This document shows, in pieces, positions 18,010 through 31,720 of a stretch of 64,000 bases of DNA. The position numbers and the translations under genes were made by a program. The notes under the pieces were generated by a model that saw nothing but the letters and a program-made list of their open reading frames with translations, was not told where the DNA came from and did not search any database. This DNA is from Flaccisagitta enflata (Eukaryota > Chaetognatha > Sagittoidea > Aphragmophora), in contig OZ231127.1 of assembly GCA_965153355.1 (NCBI GenBank), positions 57,474,001 to 57,538,000 on the forward strand, read 5' to 3'. The first letter of the stretch is position 1, and each line of letters begins with the position of its first letter.

Positions 18010-19824
18010 CAGACTTTACTACCATTCCTAGATTGGTAAGGTCTGCCATGGTCAGTCTGGTTCTGATCGTTTCATGTTTTTCCCTTCATCAAGAGCAAAC
18101 CTCTGTGGCGGTCAAACGCAAATGCACTTTTCCTCAGTCTCTTGATATTCAAGTAATAAGTTGAAGACGGTCCGTTCAATTTGCAAATGTTTCAACAATC
18201 GTTTACGACCGTTGGAACAACATCGTTTTTAAAATAAGGAACAAAAGGATAAGAGTCGTTTATTCAAGGAACTCCTCTTAACTTTTTTTCCGCCCTGTTA
18301 GATCCACTTCTTCATCAGTCTGTTATCTTTATCACCATAGATCTGTCCATATTTTAATCATGGCAGTATTCGATTCTGCACTCCTCTCTTTTCAATTTTT
18401 AGCTAGTTTGTCAACTGGTTACCCTTTGCATGTGCAGACTGAGAGATTCAAGTGAGAAAAATGTGTTGCCTTTCGGCAATCATCAAGTCTTCACATTCTT
18501 TCATTTTTTTTCCTTTTTCTTTTATCTCATTATTCGTCGAGATCGTCAAACAGTATCTATCGTTTTGTCCTATGGTCGGTCCGTCGGGATAAGATTGAAA
18601 TGGGCACTATCAAAGTTACGTTATTGGAATCTAGTTTTTTTTTTCTCTCAGGACCATAAGTGTCATGTGATAGAGTTCTCGAAAAAAAAAGGATTTTGAC
18701 TGTTGTCATCAATAAGGAAGGTTTGTATGAGGAATCAGGGCCCTCTGCAGGGACTTGTGCGTCCGATGGCAACAAATAGTCAAAATACAATTAATCATGA
18801 GATGATGTTTGGCGCGTCTTTTAAGTTGTTTTACTTTGCCTACATGCAAAACTAATGATTAATTCAAATTAAAAATTGTATCACTGATAGTTAAGGTGAC
18901 ACATGCACGTCATTGAAAAGTATCATCGATCTGTCTGCGTTTCATCGTTGACCTGTTAAGAATAAGATTCTCCTTCCTGTTTGCCTTGTAGGCCTTTTTC
19001 CTCTCCATCTCTCTCATCTCCTTCTCCTCTCTCTTCTTTTAAATGACTCTTCCTCTTCTCCCGGTACTTTCTTCTTCTCTATCTCCGCCCCCACCTCTCA
19101 GCTTTTGCTGTTGTTTCCTCTCGGTCAAGTCAAGCTGCTCCTATCTCTCAACTACTTATCTCATTCCTCCTCTTCCCCTGTTTTATCGGCGCTCGGAACT
19201 TTTGTCACCTTGGACATTTTTTGAAAATATTCTGAATTTGTAACTCAGTGCTAAAATTGCGTAAACGTGCCTTCGACGTATCCTTCCGTCGGTCAGACAC
19301 GTTTTCGATTCGCCTTCCTTGTTGATGAGTCCCGCGGCTCCACAAGCTGAAAAAAAAAAGCTCCATTACATTTTGGCGCAATCACCGGACACTTTCGTTT
19401 GAATAGAGTCGTTGGTCTTACTTGCCCTTTCTCCTTATCTCAGTTCTTGTGCTGAATCTGAAGCTATAAAAATGTAAATTGGCTTAGGCCGTTGTTCTCA
19501 GCTGGTTTTATCGAGGTGACTCCGAAACAGAATGGAAATTTCCTGACGCTTGCTCGTTGGTTTGTTCCGCTTTTCTCTTTTTTTTTTGTGCAAGGAGAAA
19601 AAAAAACGGCAATACATGTGCTCTCCTAGTAATTCGTCAAATCGTGTATCATTACTTAACTATCTCAGATAGCTGAAGTTTCCCGACTATAAGCTATCAA
19701 GACGTACTATCGACCCAAAATCTTTTAAAAGACGCTTTGAACAAAAAACGCCATAACGAACTCCGCGGGACCAATTACCAAGAAATCATTTTTTTAAACA
19801 CAAAATACCTGAAAAGAATGATTT

Positions 19825-19868
<44 letters not shown>

Positions 19869-20400
19869 TGATATAAAACCGACAAAAACCCTCCCCCAAC
19901 TCCGCCCCTAGGCCCCAGCCCTAATTCATTACTCGCTTACAACACTTAAAATATACGGATTGTGAATGCAAAGGAGACTAAAATACGTAGAAATGCAAAA
20001 GCGAGTTTTATGCCGCTTTTACCGCTTCCGCTTCCATTTGGCAGTTCAAATTCTTTTGGCTCTTCCACCCACTAAAATGCAGTCAACCGCTTCCACATCC
20101 CTTAACTCTTAAGATGTGGCCATCATAGATAAAAAGTTATCCACTGGATGATGTTTAGTCACTGTTAATGTCTAAAGAAGTCAATGATACAAATTTGGTA
20201 TAACAGCTACGAAATTGAAGCTATTCAATGTTATTCTTGGTTCAGACCTTTCATGGTGTCATCAAACACGAGCAGTTTTGTCTTTTTCGACGTCATCGAA
20301 AATCTTTGCGCCACAAAAAAAATCGATTCTTAGTGCAAACATTGCCAATGATTTCAACCAAATTTAGTAAGCCTGGTGGTCCAACTGACACAACTGACAC
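18007..20400. other. Non-coding intergenic sequence
   Basis: Unique-looking, with a (GACA)n tract at 19825-19867 and the dispersed CCGCTTCC repeat at 19990-20110. No exon recognised. Confidence 0.4.
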
Positions 20401-20404
20401 AGAT

Positions 20405-20408
20405 AGAG

Positions 20409-20463
<55 letters not shown>
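20405..20463 (+). repeat. (AG)n microsatellite
   Basis: About 27 AG units. Confidence 0.95.
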
Positions 20464-20464
<1 letters not shown>

Positions 20465-21295
20465 CAAGCATAGCATGGTTAGTCAAATTGACGGAGGGAT
20501 TCGAAAAACACAGGAGAGTGGAGAGCAGTGGGCACACGTTAAAAACGCAAAGAAAAGAGAACCCTTCCTCCCCCCCCCAAAAAAAAACCCCAAATAATCC
20601 GAATTAGGAACAGAAAAAGCCTACATCTGAAGCCAGGGGCTTCAAGCCACAATAAACGTTCAGACCAGGAACTCTGTTACACCCACAAACAGACAGACAA
20701 ACACAGTGTGTATTTGTTTGAAAGGAGTGACAGAAAAAAAAAAAGATGTATTTGCAAAATCGATTCGCCAGACGACAGATTTTCAGATGAAAGGTGACAA
20801 GTTTGAAAGCTGAAGTCGAGGAAGCGGGCAAAAGCGGGCCAAAGCGGTTTCAATTCAGCGCAAACTTGTGTAGGCGACAAAACTCGCGCACTTCGCTGGA
20901 TGAAAGCGAAAATGAAATATCTCAAAAGTTTGTTTGTAGATGGGGAGCGCTTCTCGTTGCGGCTGTTTCAGTATCATGTGTCGTAAGCAGCGGCGTATCT
21001 GAGCCAAGATTTTAGCAGCTGCCGCCTCCAATCTATGTCTGACAAAGCTCATGTCCGACCTATATTACTAGAAATTATTACTATAAATAATTACATATTT
21101 CTATTCAAAACTATACATGAATATCTACTACTTTATATTACTAAATATAACTGAATGTGACCATACATAAATTGGTACTGCAGAGCAGGGCTGCAGAAAA
21201 TATTTTGCTTCCTACGAGCGCAATTTGCCAGTGTCCAGTTTCCTATTGAAGTGTGTAGGATTTTCATGTCAGTTTGATTGTTGAATATCATTAAG

Positions 21296-21690
21296 TTTTT
21301 AGTCGCGTGCTCAACAATGTGCTCTGTCAGTCTGTCTGTCCGTTGGTCCGTCCATCGGCCCGTCTGTCAGTTGGTCCGTTGGTCTGTCCATCAGTTGGTA
21401 ACGCTTACCTTTTTCGGCGTTTATGGGCGTTATTGACATTGTGTCCCGAGAATGCGTCCCGACATTGTGTCCCTACATTGTGTTCTTACATTGTGTCCCG
21501 ACATTGTGTCTCGGTGTTGTTTTCCGACATTTTTTCCCGACGTTGTTTCCCGACATTGTGTCCCGACATTGTGTCCCAACATTGTGTCCCAATATTGTGT
21601 CCCAACTTTGTGTCCCAACATTGTGTCCCAACATTGTGTCACGAGTATCAAGAGTCTGGCATGCGACTAATAGGTGTTGGCCTTGTTGAT
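21296..21690 (-). mobile_element. Family A element with expanded 13-bp minisatellite
   Basis: The hairpin end TTTTTAGTCGCGTGCTCAAC and a (GTCC/GTTG)n core are followed by the 13-bp array (21431-21648). It closes with GGCATGCGACTAATAGGTGTTGGCCTTGTT, the far end of the ACAAGGCCAACACC subtype. Confidence 0.8.
21431..21648 (+). repeat. 13-bp minisatellite (ACATTGTGTCCCG)
   Basis: About 16 units of consensus ACATTGTGTCCCG, best preserved at the right end. The period not divisible by three gives cyclic VSRHCVPTLCP-type translations in all frames. Confidence 0.93.
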
Positions 21691-22026
21691 GAATTGATTA
21701 ACTCTATCACTAGCATAGTGACAAGAAATGTATTTAAATCTATCAGAAGTTTTCACATTAGATTAGGGACAAGAATTATACATAACTTTTATTTCTTTAT
21801 TTTTTTGGCTAAATTTTCCCTAAATTTCTATCAAATTAATGCATATTCAATTCACTCTATCAATAAATTAGAAATTAAGTTCTATTACACCATTTCAAAA
21901 AGACACACTTATAAATGGTTTATTTTGCCAAAAAAATCTTTTTAAAAGCTTATCAAATTTTGCACCATCTTAAAATTCTAAAGTACTTTCATTCGGTGTT
22001 ACTATCCTTTTCTGTCTTGAAAGAAT

Positions 22027-22053
22027 CTCAGTGAGAGAGAGAGAGCAAGCGCG

Positions 22054-22128
<75 letters not shown>

Positions 22129-22180
22129 AACAGAGACAGAGAGAGAGAGACAAAGAGAGAGAGACAGACAGAGAGAGAGA
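22027..22180 (+). repeat. (AG)n with GACA interruptions
   Basis: AG-rich, pure over about 22046-22120, grading into GAGACAGA and GACA units. Inside the hAT-type element. Confidence 0.93.
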
Positions 22181-22305
22181 GCCGAAAAATATTGTAGAGA
22201 CAGATAAAGATAAAAAGACAGACAGACTGACACAAATCTTCTTTTGTGTTTTTTTATTTTTTTATCCCTTTTCTTTTTTTTTTCATCTTTTTTTTTTATT
22301 CATTT

Positions 22306-22514
22306 TTCGTCGCGTGCTATGCGACTCTACACCCCACTTTGTCAGTCCATCCGTCGGTCGGTCAGTCCGTCTGTCTGTCCATCCATCTGTCACACTTTAT
22401 TTTTTTTTTTTGCGGTCTATAGCCTCACTGCTCCTGCCCAAGAGATCAAGTGACCTCAGATACGGCCCCTGCCCACCTGCACATGACTTGGGTAGCCATA
22501 TATCCGGCCTTGTT
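22306..22514 (-). mobile_element. Family A element, full length, nested in hAT-type element
   Basis: TCGTCGCGTGCTATGCGACTC hairpin end, (GGTC/GTCC)n core, T-run, CTGCTCCTGCCCA, and CCATATATCCGGCCTTGTT at the far end. Confidence 0.85.
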
Positions 22515-22829
22515 TTCTCCTGCCTACCTCTGCCTTCCTACTGGCCTTGCTTGCTTCCTACGAGCGCCGCTCGCGCGCTCGGCCACTTTCTGCAGCCCTG
22601 CTGCAGAGTGTATTGTGTAAATAAGTTCATAGATATCTTATGGGGGTAAGCTGAAATCGTTTTCCGTTGGATATTTTAGCAGAAATATTTTTTACGGGAA
22701 TCCAAATAAAGAAAATAACAATGGTAAAATGATACAGAGGGATTCCATCAGAGCTCTGATGGCATAGCTCTATGGCATATTATGAAAAATCACATGACAT
22801 GACCAAGTTTTGATATCTGAATACCGCTT

Positions 22830-22831
<2 letters not shown>

Positions 22832-22923
<92 letters not shown>
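22832..22923 (+). repeat. (CT)n microsatellite
   Basis: About 40 CT units after three CTGT units. Confidence 0.97.
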
Positions 22924-22927
<4 letters not shown>

Positions 22928-23646
22928 TCCTCCTCCTCTTTCTTCTTTTTCTTCTTCTTTCCTTTGTCTGTCTGTCCGACATCGATCCTGTCCGACATAG
23001 AACAGCTGCCGCGGCAGCTGCGGAAGCCCCTTCAAATACGCCGCTAGTCGTAAGCCATTGGGAACTGAGAAGCCGAGGAAGCCTGACTGAAAGGATCGAT
23101 TCATCATTCATAGCTAATATCAGCTATCCTGCACTGCCACTCATGCGTAAATGCAAATGTCGTATGACTGACTAAATAAGAGATTTTCCGATAAATGAAA
23201 TGAATTGTATAGATCAAAGAACGTTGAAATTGGCACCATGATTATATGTTTAGTACAGATAATTTCACTAGAACGCATGCGCATATCAAAGGATTAAGCA
23301 TAATCCTATTTTCTGGTGACGCTGTTTTATTGCCACCATAAAATTAATTACAAGATTATTCTTGAGACACCAATTTCTTTGCCTTTTAGGTAGACGTGAC
23401 TTAATAGCGGACTTACAGTCGTCGATTGTTAGTAGTTATGGAGATTATCAAATTGACAATGTCAATGTCAATGAAACAATAAGGACTCTGTCTTCGAGGT
23501 CTCCACAGAACTTTTACATTGAAAAAAGAGAACATGATGTCAGTGGTCCATGTAACCGGATCGCTTACGTCAATTACCAATTTCGGGTGACGTGGTTAGT
23601 TACATTTAATCTGATTCCCATCCCTGTTGCATACATACTTACCATC

Positions 23647-23868
23647 TAGCTCACAAATATACGGACACTTGAAAAGTAGAATCAACTTTGAAGAGGTGCT
23701 GCGCTTTAACAAATTGAGTTACTGACACCAGATTAGGCCCATTTCAAAGAGTTGTTTAAAAACTTTCAAATGCGACCAATCTGGGGTTAGTAACTTAATT
23801 TGTTTTAGCGCAGCACCTTTGTAAAGTGGATGCTCATTTTCAGGTGTCCGTATATTTATGAGCTAGGT
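23647..23868. mobile_element. Foldback element, mariner-like ends
   Basis: The left arm (TAGCTCACAAATATACGGAC) and right arm (reverse complement TAGCTCATAAATATACGGAC) pair over about 95 bases, covering most of the 222-bp element. Terminal TA on each side could be a TA target duplication. Confidence 0.75.
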
Positions 23869-24685
23869 AGTACGTTGGGAAATGATGACATTAGCCCTGA
23901 GGATGAAAGTTAGTGACGCTGCAATAAAGGAAGAAAAAGATCAACGAAAATCAAAATGAAAACGAAAACGAAAAGGAAGCAATGTAGCTACAACTACGAC
24001 AATTACTAACTTCATCTGAAAATGAGGGCACTTTTGTTTTCTTCCCTAATCTGTGGTCTTGGAGTGAAGGAGGGGGGGGGGGGGGTGTGGCAAAATGGAA
24101 GCCGATCAGTGCGGTGAGACCATCTCCTACCTCCCATGGCAACCATGAGCAGGAAATCACTTCACTGCAAGAGCTTAGTTTTGGGGTATTACCCTATACT
24201 TCCAGAAATGTTTTGGTCAAGCGGTTTTTTAATTTTCAGACGGAAGAATAGATGGAAAATAATTCTTGACGGTTCTTACGGTAAGCTTTTTCCGCGCTCT
24301 TTTTCTTTCTATTTTTCAGCGGACTTTTCTATTCATAGTTTTCTTAATAACTCATGGGGGAACTTTATTTACAAAAAAAAATAAAGGAGTAGAATGCCAT
24401 GGAAACCACCGGATAAAACTCCATCAAATGTAGGGTTCGGAAGCAGTGGATTTTTTGTCACTTCGAAGTTCCACCGCCCAAACCAGAGGCAGTCATCCGC
24501 TTCCGTATCCCTACGTAACACTGATCATCTGCGGTCACGATGGCTGAGCCCATAATGCCGTCTTCTTAGTCAGAGGTCAAAGCTAGAGCTCGGTCGCTTA
24601 CATATTCTACCTGTTTATTATCTGTGAGAGGAGAATCAATTTAGGACCCTAGCGGACTTTTCTGTGGAGATGGCCATTGAACATT

Positions 24686-25021
24686 AGGGTGACTTAAATA
24701 TGGTCAAATCCGAATCTCGTCTTCCTCGCGGGAGAAATGTGACCATTTCCATTATAGATGGTAACTCTAAAATCTGGAGATGATCAGACAAAGTTTACTC
24801 ATGGCCGCAACCCCACCCCATTCCCATTATAAAAGATAGGAAGCTGTAGAGGCCAAATTCCTTCCTGTATATTTTCTGTGGGAAATGAGGGGGGGTTGCG
24901 GCCATGAGTAAACTTCATTTGATTGCCACAAGATTTCAGGGTTATCATCTGTGATGGAAATGGTCTCATTTCTCCCGCGAGGGAGACCAGATTCAAATAT
25001 GACCCTATTTTCAGTCACCCT
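24686..25021. mobile_element. Foldback element with ~150-bp arms
   Basis: Starts AGGGTGACTTAAATA and ends GTCACCCT; arms share CTCGCGGGAGAAATG and TTTACTCATGGCCGCAACCC. Flanks ATTGAACATT (24676-24685) and ATTGACCATT (25022-25031) are a 10-base imperfect duplication with one mismatch. Confidence 0.8.
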
Positions 25022-25346
25022 ATTGACCATTGGTCACGACCTTGAGTTCTATTGCACCCGTTGATAACTTGGCAACTTTCTAAGTCCACATGGCTTAGTT
25101 CTGTTTACGTTACCTTTTTCATCATGTCGCCGTTTTTCTGTAGGATTCAAGCACTTCAGACATATCCCTCATCTTCTCAATTATAGCTTAAGAAACGCTA
25201 AGCTAAGCCACAGCATCGAATATACATCGAATCATGTGACGCAGTGCGGAGCAATGTTGCGCTATGTCGCGCCGCGCTAGCTTCAACAACTATGGACCGA
25301 AATTTGAGACCCGTCAAGGTTGACTCTTTGAATCCTGTAGGGAATA

Positions 25347-25553
25347 AAACAAGGCCGGATACACGGCTACCCCAGTCGCGTGCGGGTGGGCAGGGGCCAT
25401 ATTTGAGGTGACTTGATCATTTGGGCAGGAGCAGTGAGGCCAAAGACCGCAAAAAAAAAAGTAAAGTGACAGACGGACCAACGGACCAACGGACGGACGG
25501 ACGGACCGACCGACAAAGCGGGGTGTAGAGTCGCGTAGCACGCGACTAAAAAA
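25347..25553 (+). mobile_element. Family A element, best-preserved copy
   Basis: AACAAGGCCGGATACACGGC, TACCCCAGTCGCGTGCGGG, TGGGCAGGGGC, an A-run, (GGAC/CGAC)n core, AAAGCGGGGTGTAGAG, and the perfect hairpin AGTCGCGTAGCACGCGACT. I use it as the reference copy. Confidence 0.92.
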
Positions 25554-25905
25554 GTGTCTGCCATAAAAGCCGGCCAAAAAAAAAAAAAAAAAAAAAAAAA
25601 CAATGGAAAAAAACGCTTGGTTGTGCCTTTGGACTTGTGGCATCTGGCATCAAAACCACTCGGACTTCATTACGCCGCGATGGCAAATGTTTGCTGAAGC
25701 GATGTTTTTTCTCTCTTTTTTCGCTTCGGGTCTCCAAAGGGGGATTTTTGAACGGTAAAGAAGGAAATCTAAATCAGAAAAGGGGGTGGGGCGGAAAGGA
25801 CATGGGTGGGGAGGGTTGGAATCTTTTATCCATTGGTGGCTTTTTGTGGTAATCTTGTATGAAAGCAGTGCGAACCAACTTAAATATATTGAAGAGGGTC
25901 TTGTA

Positions 25906-26012
<107 letters not shown>

Positions 26013-26591
26013 TCTCTCTAATGTCCCTCTCTGACATTTCCCTTTGTATACACTCACATATTCACTCGACCCCTTGCTTATGGCTGATATCAAATAAAAT
26101 TTCCTGAACAAAAACAGCACGTTTCTAACTGTCAAGCTCCGGTCGTTTTTCTAGGAATAATTCCATCAACTTGTCAAAGGTTAAAAAATAATGGAGAAGG
26201 GGGCAATTTGGGAAAATTTTGCATGAATTCACAGTGGGACAATTAGATAAAAAAGATACAGCTACACCCCGCTTTTTATTTTCATGTAAGAATATATGTT
26301 GTGACATATCAAACTTGTCAGAATTTCACCAGGATTATGAATTTGCAGATCTCATTCTATTTGGTGAAAGTTGGATTTTTGCCGACTTTGTAGCATGACA
26401 GCCGGCTGTAATTTTTGCAACCAGTTGTTGTTTACAGCCTGCTGTTTTATAACAGTAGGTTGGATCAATGCCAACAGAGTGAGCTCTCTACCTATTTTGT
26501 TTTGTCCACTGACTGTTTATGTTAATGTTTAACGGATCCCAGTTACGAATATCCGCCAATGAAACCTTTACTAGGTTCCTTCATATCATTA

Positions 26592-26764
26592 GTTTTTAAG
26601 TTGCAGACACGCGACTCTACACCTTGCCGTGTCAGTCGGTCCGCCGATCCATCGGTCCGTCTGTCCATTCGTCCCTCCATCCGTAACAATTTTTAAAGCG
26701 GTTTTTGCTTTGCTGCCCCTGCCCATCCCTCCGCGATGCTGGTGCCGTCTATTTAGCCTTGTTA
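26592..26764 (-). mobile_element. Family A element, diverged subtype
   Basis: TTTTTAAGTTGCAGACACGC, (CGGTCC)n core, GCCCCTGCCCATCCCTCCGC, and a far end TTTAGCCTTGTT. Same subtype as 4817-4972. Confidence 0.7.
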
Positions 26765-26861
26765 GTATTACTCTAAACATTGGCCATTAACAGATGAAAA
26801 TTGTTGGTCCCTTGACATCCGTCATATCGGATTTCAACTGTATGATTTCAAGATTGATAAA

Positions 26862-26931
26862 GGCCGTATACATAGCTATGAATGTCGCGGGTGGGCAGGG
26901 GCAGTGATGAAGAAAGATTAATCAAATACGG
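26862..26931 (+). mobile_element. Family A fragment (left end only)
   Basis: AAAGGCCGTATACATAGCTA and GTCGCGGGTGGGCAGGGGCA, cut off just before the next complete copy. Confidence 0.7.
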
Positions 26932-26947
26932 GTTTGCCCAAACAAGC

Positions 26948-27147
26948 GAAACAAGGCCGGATACACGGCTGGCCAAGTCGCGTGCGGGTGGGCAGGGGCA
27001 GTGATGAAATAGACCAATTAAGCAGTTGGGCAGGAGCTGTTACCCCAAAACCGCCCGTAAACGTCGAAAAAGCAAAGTGTCACCGACCGACCGACCGACC
27101 GACAGACGGACAGAGTGGGTTGTAGAGTCGCGTGCACGCGACTAAAA
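26948..27147 (+). mobile_element. Family A element, full length
   Basis: AACAAGGCCGGATACACGG, six CCGA units, and hairpin GTCGCG-TGCA-CGCGAC followed by TAAAAA. Confidence 0.9.
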
Positions 27148-28079
27148 AGCAATTCCTAACCACCGGATGCGACTGATGAACCAACATCCGACATGGTGAG
27201 ATAGCGTACCGCGCGTGCGCGGCAAAAACATTGTAATTGCCGCCTTACTATACAACTGTAAGACTATGTCACGATCACTGTCACGATGTTTGTCTTGTAA
27301 CATAAAACATATTCGGATCTTCCTGCGTCAGCGTTATCTTTATGCTTTGTTGTTTACGACGTATTCTGGACTGCTTCTGAGACTGTAATTGATATCAATT
27401 CATTTCAGCGATACGATCGGTTTTTCCCCTCATTAAGCAACGCGTTATAAACTTATATATCTAGACAAACAGTCATTCATGATCATGACACGTTAAGGAG
27501 ATGAAATGAAGGAGGAAAACGGATCTCGAGCGCGCGATAAGCCAAGATTTCGAGTCACGGAGGATGATAATTTCTAGAAAATGAGAGAATGATAACTTGT
27601 AACTGATACTGACAATTCCACACGTAAGGACGTTGCCTGTTTTGTTGTACAAGGGAGGCAAAGGAAACATACATGATACTTGCTGAAGACATAAATAAAC
27701 TTTCCAGTAAAGAAGAAAAAAGAAAACAAGAATGAAGTCGTAAACGCTTGTATCTATGATTATCTTGTGACCTACACAAAAGAAATGATGAACAGAATAC
27801 TAACGAAATTTACGCATTAACGAGCTAAAAAACTCACTACATTGATTACCACGTGGATGGTAATACTGAATGCCGCCTCTTTGCATTGGTAAAACCTCCT
27901 GAATTGAAAATGCTATATAAAACTGTCGAGCTGTCTTGTCATCCAACTTTCAACAATAAGAATAAAAAGTCGCCATAACTCTTACTTTACTCACACTTTA
28001 TGAACAAACAATGAGCGTCTAAGCAGACGATTCTGAAAAGAACAGAAAGCAACAAAAAATTCAAAACAACATCAACGAC

Positions 28080-28322
<243 letters not shown>

Positions 28323-28585
28323 GAAAACAAACAGAGTCGAACGGAGGGCGTCAGGTAATGGAAATGGACATGGACGGATGGTGTCACGTCAGTTTCCTCT
28401 GACTCCAGCTAATTACGCGTTCATGCACATTCAAACATGATCGTGCCCGTACGAGCATCCTTTCGTGTATCATTTCGTCCTTTTGTCCGTCACATTCGTG
28501 TCGCTGCATCAGTCACACGCGTTGGTCTTCTTATATTGTTTATTTGTTATCGATGAATTAACATACACGCCAGCCTAGCCTGCAA

Positions 28586-28812
28586 ACAAGGCTATTTTAG
28601 TATTTATAAAATAGTATTTAGTAGCTGCTTTCGAGTGGGCAGCGGTAACTATGCGGGTGGGCAGGAGCTGTACTGTGGGTACGCAGGGGCTGTAAAGCTC
28701 GTAATTCACTATTTTGGCCGATTTTGCGTTACGGACCTTTCGACCCTCCAACCAGGCCATCCGACCTTCCGATCAATGGACCTTTTGACGGAGTGACGGA
28801 CACACACTCTTT
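28586..28812 (+). mobile_element. Family A relative, poorly preserved
   Basis: ACAAGGCTATTTTAG, then GGGTGGGCAGGAGCTG and CGCAGGGGCTG, and a CGACC/CCGACC core near 28738-28785. Ends not clear. Confidence 0.4.
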
Positions 28813-29045
28813 TTTAGTTGCGGACACGCAACTCCATGAGAGACTTTGTCGGTTCGTTGGTCCGTTCGTTCGTCGGTCCGTTGATCCGTCGTGATCGAGC
28901 TGAAAACGCGCATTTTTGATACTGCAGTTGAATTGGTCCATGTTTGTGTGTGTGTGTATGGGGTGGGCGCGGGTTTGGACGGGGATGTACGCCCCTGCCC
29001 ACCCGTCCGCAACGATATTGTGACCCCGCGTCACTTGTTACCATT
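28813..29045 (-). mobile_element. Family A element, CACTTGTTA subtype
   Basis: TTTTAGTTGCGGACACGCAAC hairpin, GGTCCGTTCGTTCGTCGG core, a GTGTGTGT tract, CGCCCCTGCCCACCCGTCCGC, and a far end GACCCCGCGTCACTTGTTA shared with 31954-32180. Confidence 0.75.
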
Positions 29046-29238
29046 CTAACCATCCCCGCGCACATCAAATCTGTAGATTGAGCAGTTTTGTATCAAACAC
29101 ATTTGACACAAAAAAGTAGGCCGACTTCCGAAGATGAAGCGCGGGAAAATCGAAGAGGACATTTTGCTCTCCCTTTGCCTTTGCCTCGTCGCGTCGTATC
29201 GCACTTCATCAAACTTGCAAAATCAGAAATAGATAAGG

Positions 29239-29547
<309 letters not shown>

Positions 29548-29794
29548 TCTCCTTTATCTCCTACTTTATCCTTGATCTTGAGAGAGGAAATTTGAAAAAA
29601 GTGCAGTTAATTTGAAAAACGTTTCGAATAGAAACTGAAGTCACAAGTGAATCATATAACAGTTGGACTCAAAAGATTTCTGGTAAAACTTTATTTTCCA
29701 CGTTTAAATCTGACAGTTAAATATTCTTTACGATTTCATGAAATAAACTTGCAGACAAGATTCTGGACACGTAACTAGGCTGTGACAAAAAAAC

Positions 29795-29992
<198 letters not shown>

Positions 29993-30196
29993 TATCTGCT
30001 CCTGCCTCATCTTCTTTTTGCTCTGTCTGTCTGCGTCTTAATGTGTAGATCGATTTTGCATTTGTCTAGCTTCCATGCCATCAGCATCATCACGCACTCC
30101 TGGAATTTCGACGGAGTTTATATCTTTCTCTCGTTTACACTATTCCATCCTTTCAATGCTTAAGTCAGGATCCGATCTGCTTTTCAAAGCTTTTCT

Positions 30197-30366
30197 TTTT
30201 AGTCGCGTGCTACACCCCGCTTTGTCCGTCGGTTGGTCTGTTGGATACACTTTACTTTTTTTTCTTTTTTTTCACCTCACTGCTCCTGCCCAAATGGTCT
30301 AGTGACCTCAAATATGGCCCCTGCCCACCCGCACGCTACTTCGGTAGCCGTGTATCCGGTCTTGTT
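30197..30366 (-). mobile_element. Family A element
   Basis: TTTTTAGTCGCGTGCTACACC (half of the hairpin lost), short GTCGGTTGGTC core, T-run, CTGCTCCTGCCCAAATGG, and CCGTGTATCCGGTCTTGTT. Confidence 0.85.
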
Positions 30367-30380
30367 CCTTTTTTATTCCA

Positions 30381-30408
30381 CCCTATTTCTTTCTTTTCTC
30401 TCTTTCTT

Positions 30409-30447
<39 letters not shown>

Positions 30448-30457
30448 CTTATCTATA

Positions 30458-30500
<43 letters not shown>

Positions 30501-30596
30501 CTTTCTTTCTATTTCTTTCTTTCTATTTCTTTCTTTTTATTTCTTTTTTCTAATTCATTCTTTCTATTTCTTTCTTTCTGTTTCTTTCTTTCTATT

Positions 30597-30630
<34 letters not shown>

Positions 30631-30708
30631 TTTCTTTCTTTCTATTTTCCTTTTCCTTCCTTTTTTTCTTCTTTTTGTATCTTTGTCTTTTTGTTTGTTT
30701 ATTTCTTT

Positions 30709-30773
<65 letters not shown>

Positions 30774-30814
30774 ATTTCTTTCTTTCTTTCTATTTCTTTC
30801 TTTCTTTCTTTATT

Positions 30815-30888
<74 letters not shown>

Positions 30889-30905
30889 TTTCTCTTTCTT
30901 TCTTT
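30381..30905 (+). repeat. Compound CT / AT / TTTC array
   Basis: TTTC and CT, then (TA)n at about 30423-30448, (CT)n at 30460-30495, and 400 bases of TTTC with ATTTC variants. Confidence 0.95.
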
Positions 30906-31391
30906 CCCTCTGCCTCCTCTGTTATTTCTTTTCAAGCATTCTGTTATCTATACTCTTTTTTTTTTTTTAAGAACATAGTTTCCAGAAGAGCTTCATGTTC
31001 TTATTTTCTAAAAGCCAAATAAATATTTACGGTTGATAGGCGTTTAATTAAATACTATATAAACTATAAAACCTCAAAATTTCACTATACCAATTATATC
31101 AGTATGTTCTAAATATTATTAAAATAAAAACAAATCATTAAAGTCTTGGGATATTTTGTATTTATTTAAAAATCATAAGATCTCACAATTATACTAAAAT
31201 TCAAGTGTTTTCTTTATGTTTTTTTTTATAATATCATAAACGAAATTTTTTTCTCAAGATTTGATGCCTTCGAATGTTCTAAAGATGTTCTTAATTTTGG
31301 GGCCATTTGAAGCCTTCACGTTCTTATAAACTAGGTTCTTTTAAAAAAAGAGTGTATTCATTCATGTTTTGATTGATTCAGATATTTTTTT

Positions 31392-31521
31392 ATTTATTCA
31401 ATTACTCATTTATTCATTCATTCATTTATTCATTCATTCATTCATTCATTCATTCATTCATTCATTCATTCATTCATTCATTCATTCATTCATTCATTCA
31501 TTCATTCATTCGTTCTTTCAT
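31392..31521 (+). repeat. (ATTC)n microsatellite
   Basis: About 30 units, pure in the centre. Confidence 0.95.
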
Positions 31522-31602
31522 CCATTCATTCCTGCTTTTATTCGTTATTTCCTATTCTCATCATTCTATCTTTTTTTTCTTTTCTTTTTGCTTTTGTCTG
31601 TA

Positions 31603-31720
<118 letters not shown>

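Larger units (their letters stand above)
21186..22600. mobile_element. Non-autonomous hAT-type element, 1415 bp
   Basis: Perfect 14-bp terminal inverted repeats CAGGGCTGCAGAAA / TTTCTGCAGCCCTG, and a perfect 8-bp target duplication CTGCAGAG (21178-21185 and 22601-22608). A subterminal TTCCTACGAGCGC is present near both ends. 8-bp duplications and CAGGG-type ends are typical of hAT. No transposase frame is visible. Two family A elements and an (AG)n array are nested inside. Confidence 0.88.

Noticed and set aside
21307-21945. 212-codon frame with Cys-Val-Pro-Thr-Leu-Cys repeats
   Set aside because: 13-bp minisatellite inside a family A element; the tail is AT-rich sequence with no recognisable domain.
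24131-24144. CTCCCATGGCAACC, resembling an RFX X-box
   Set aside because: Only the right half (CCATGGCAAC) fits, and it stands alone far from both genes; too weak to call as a ciliary promoter element.
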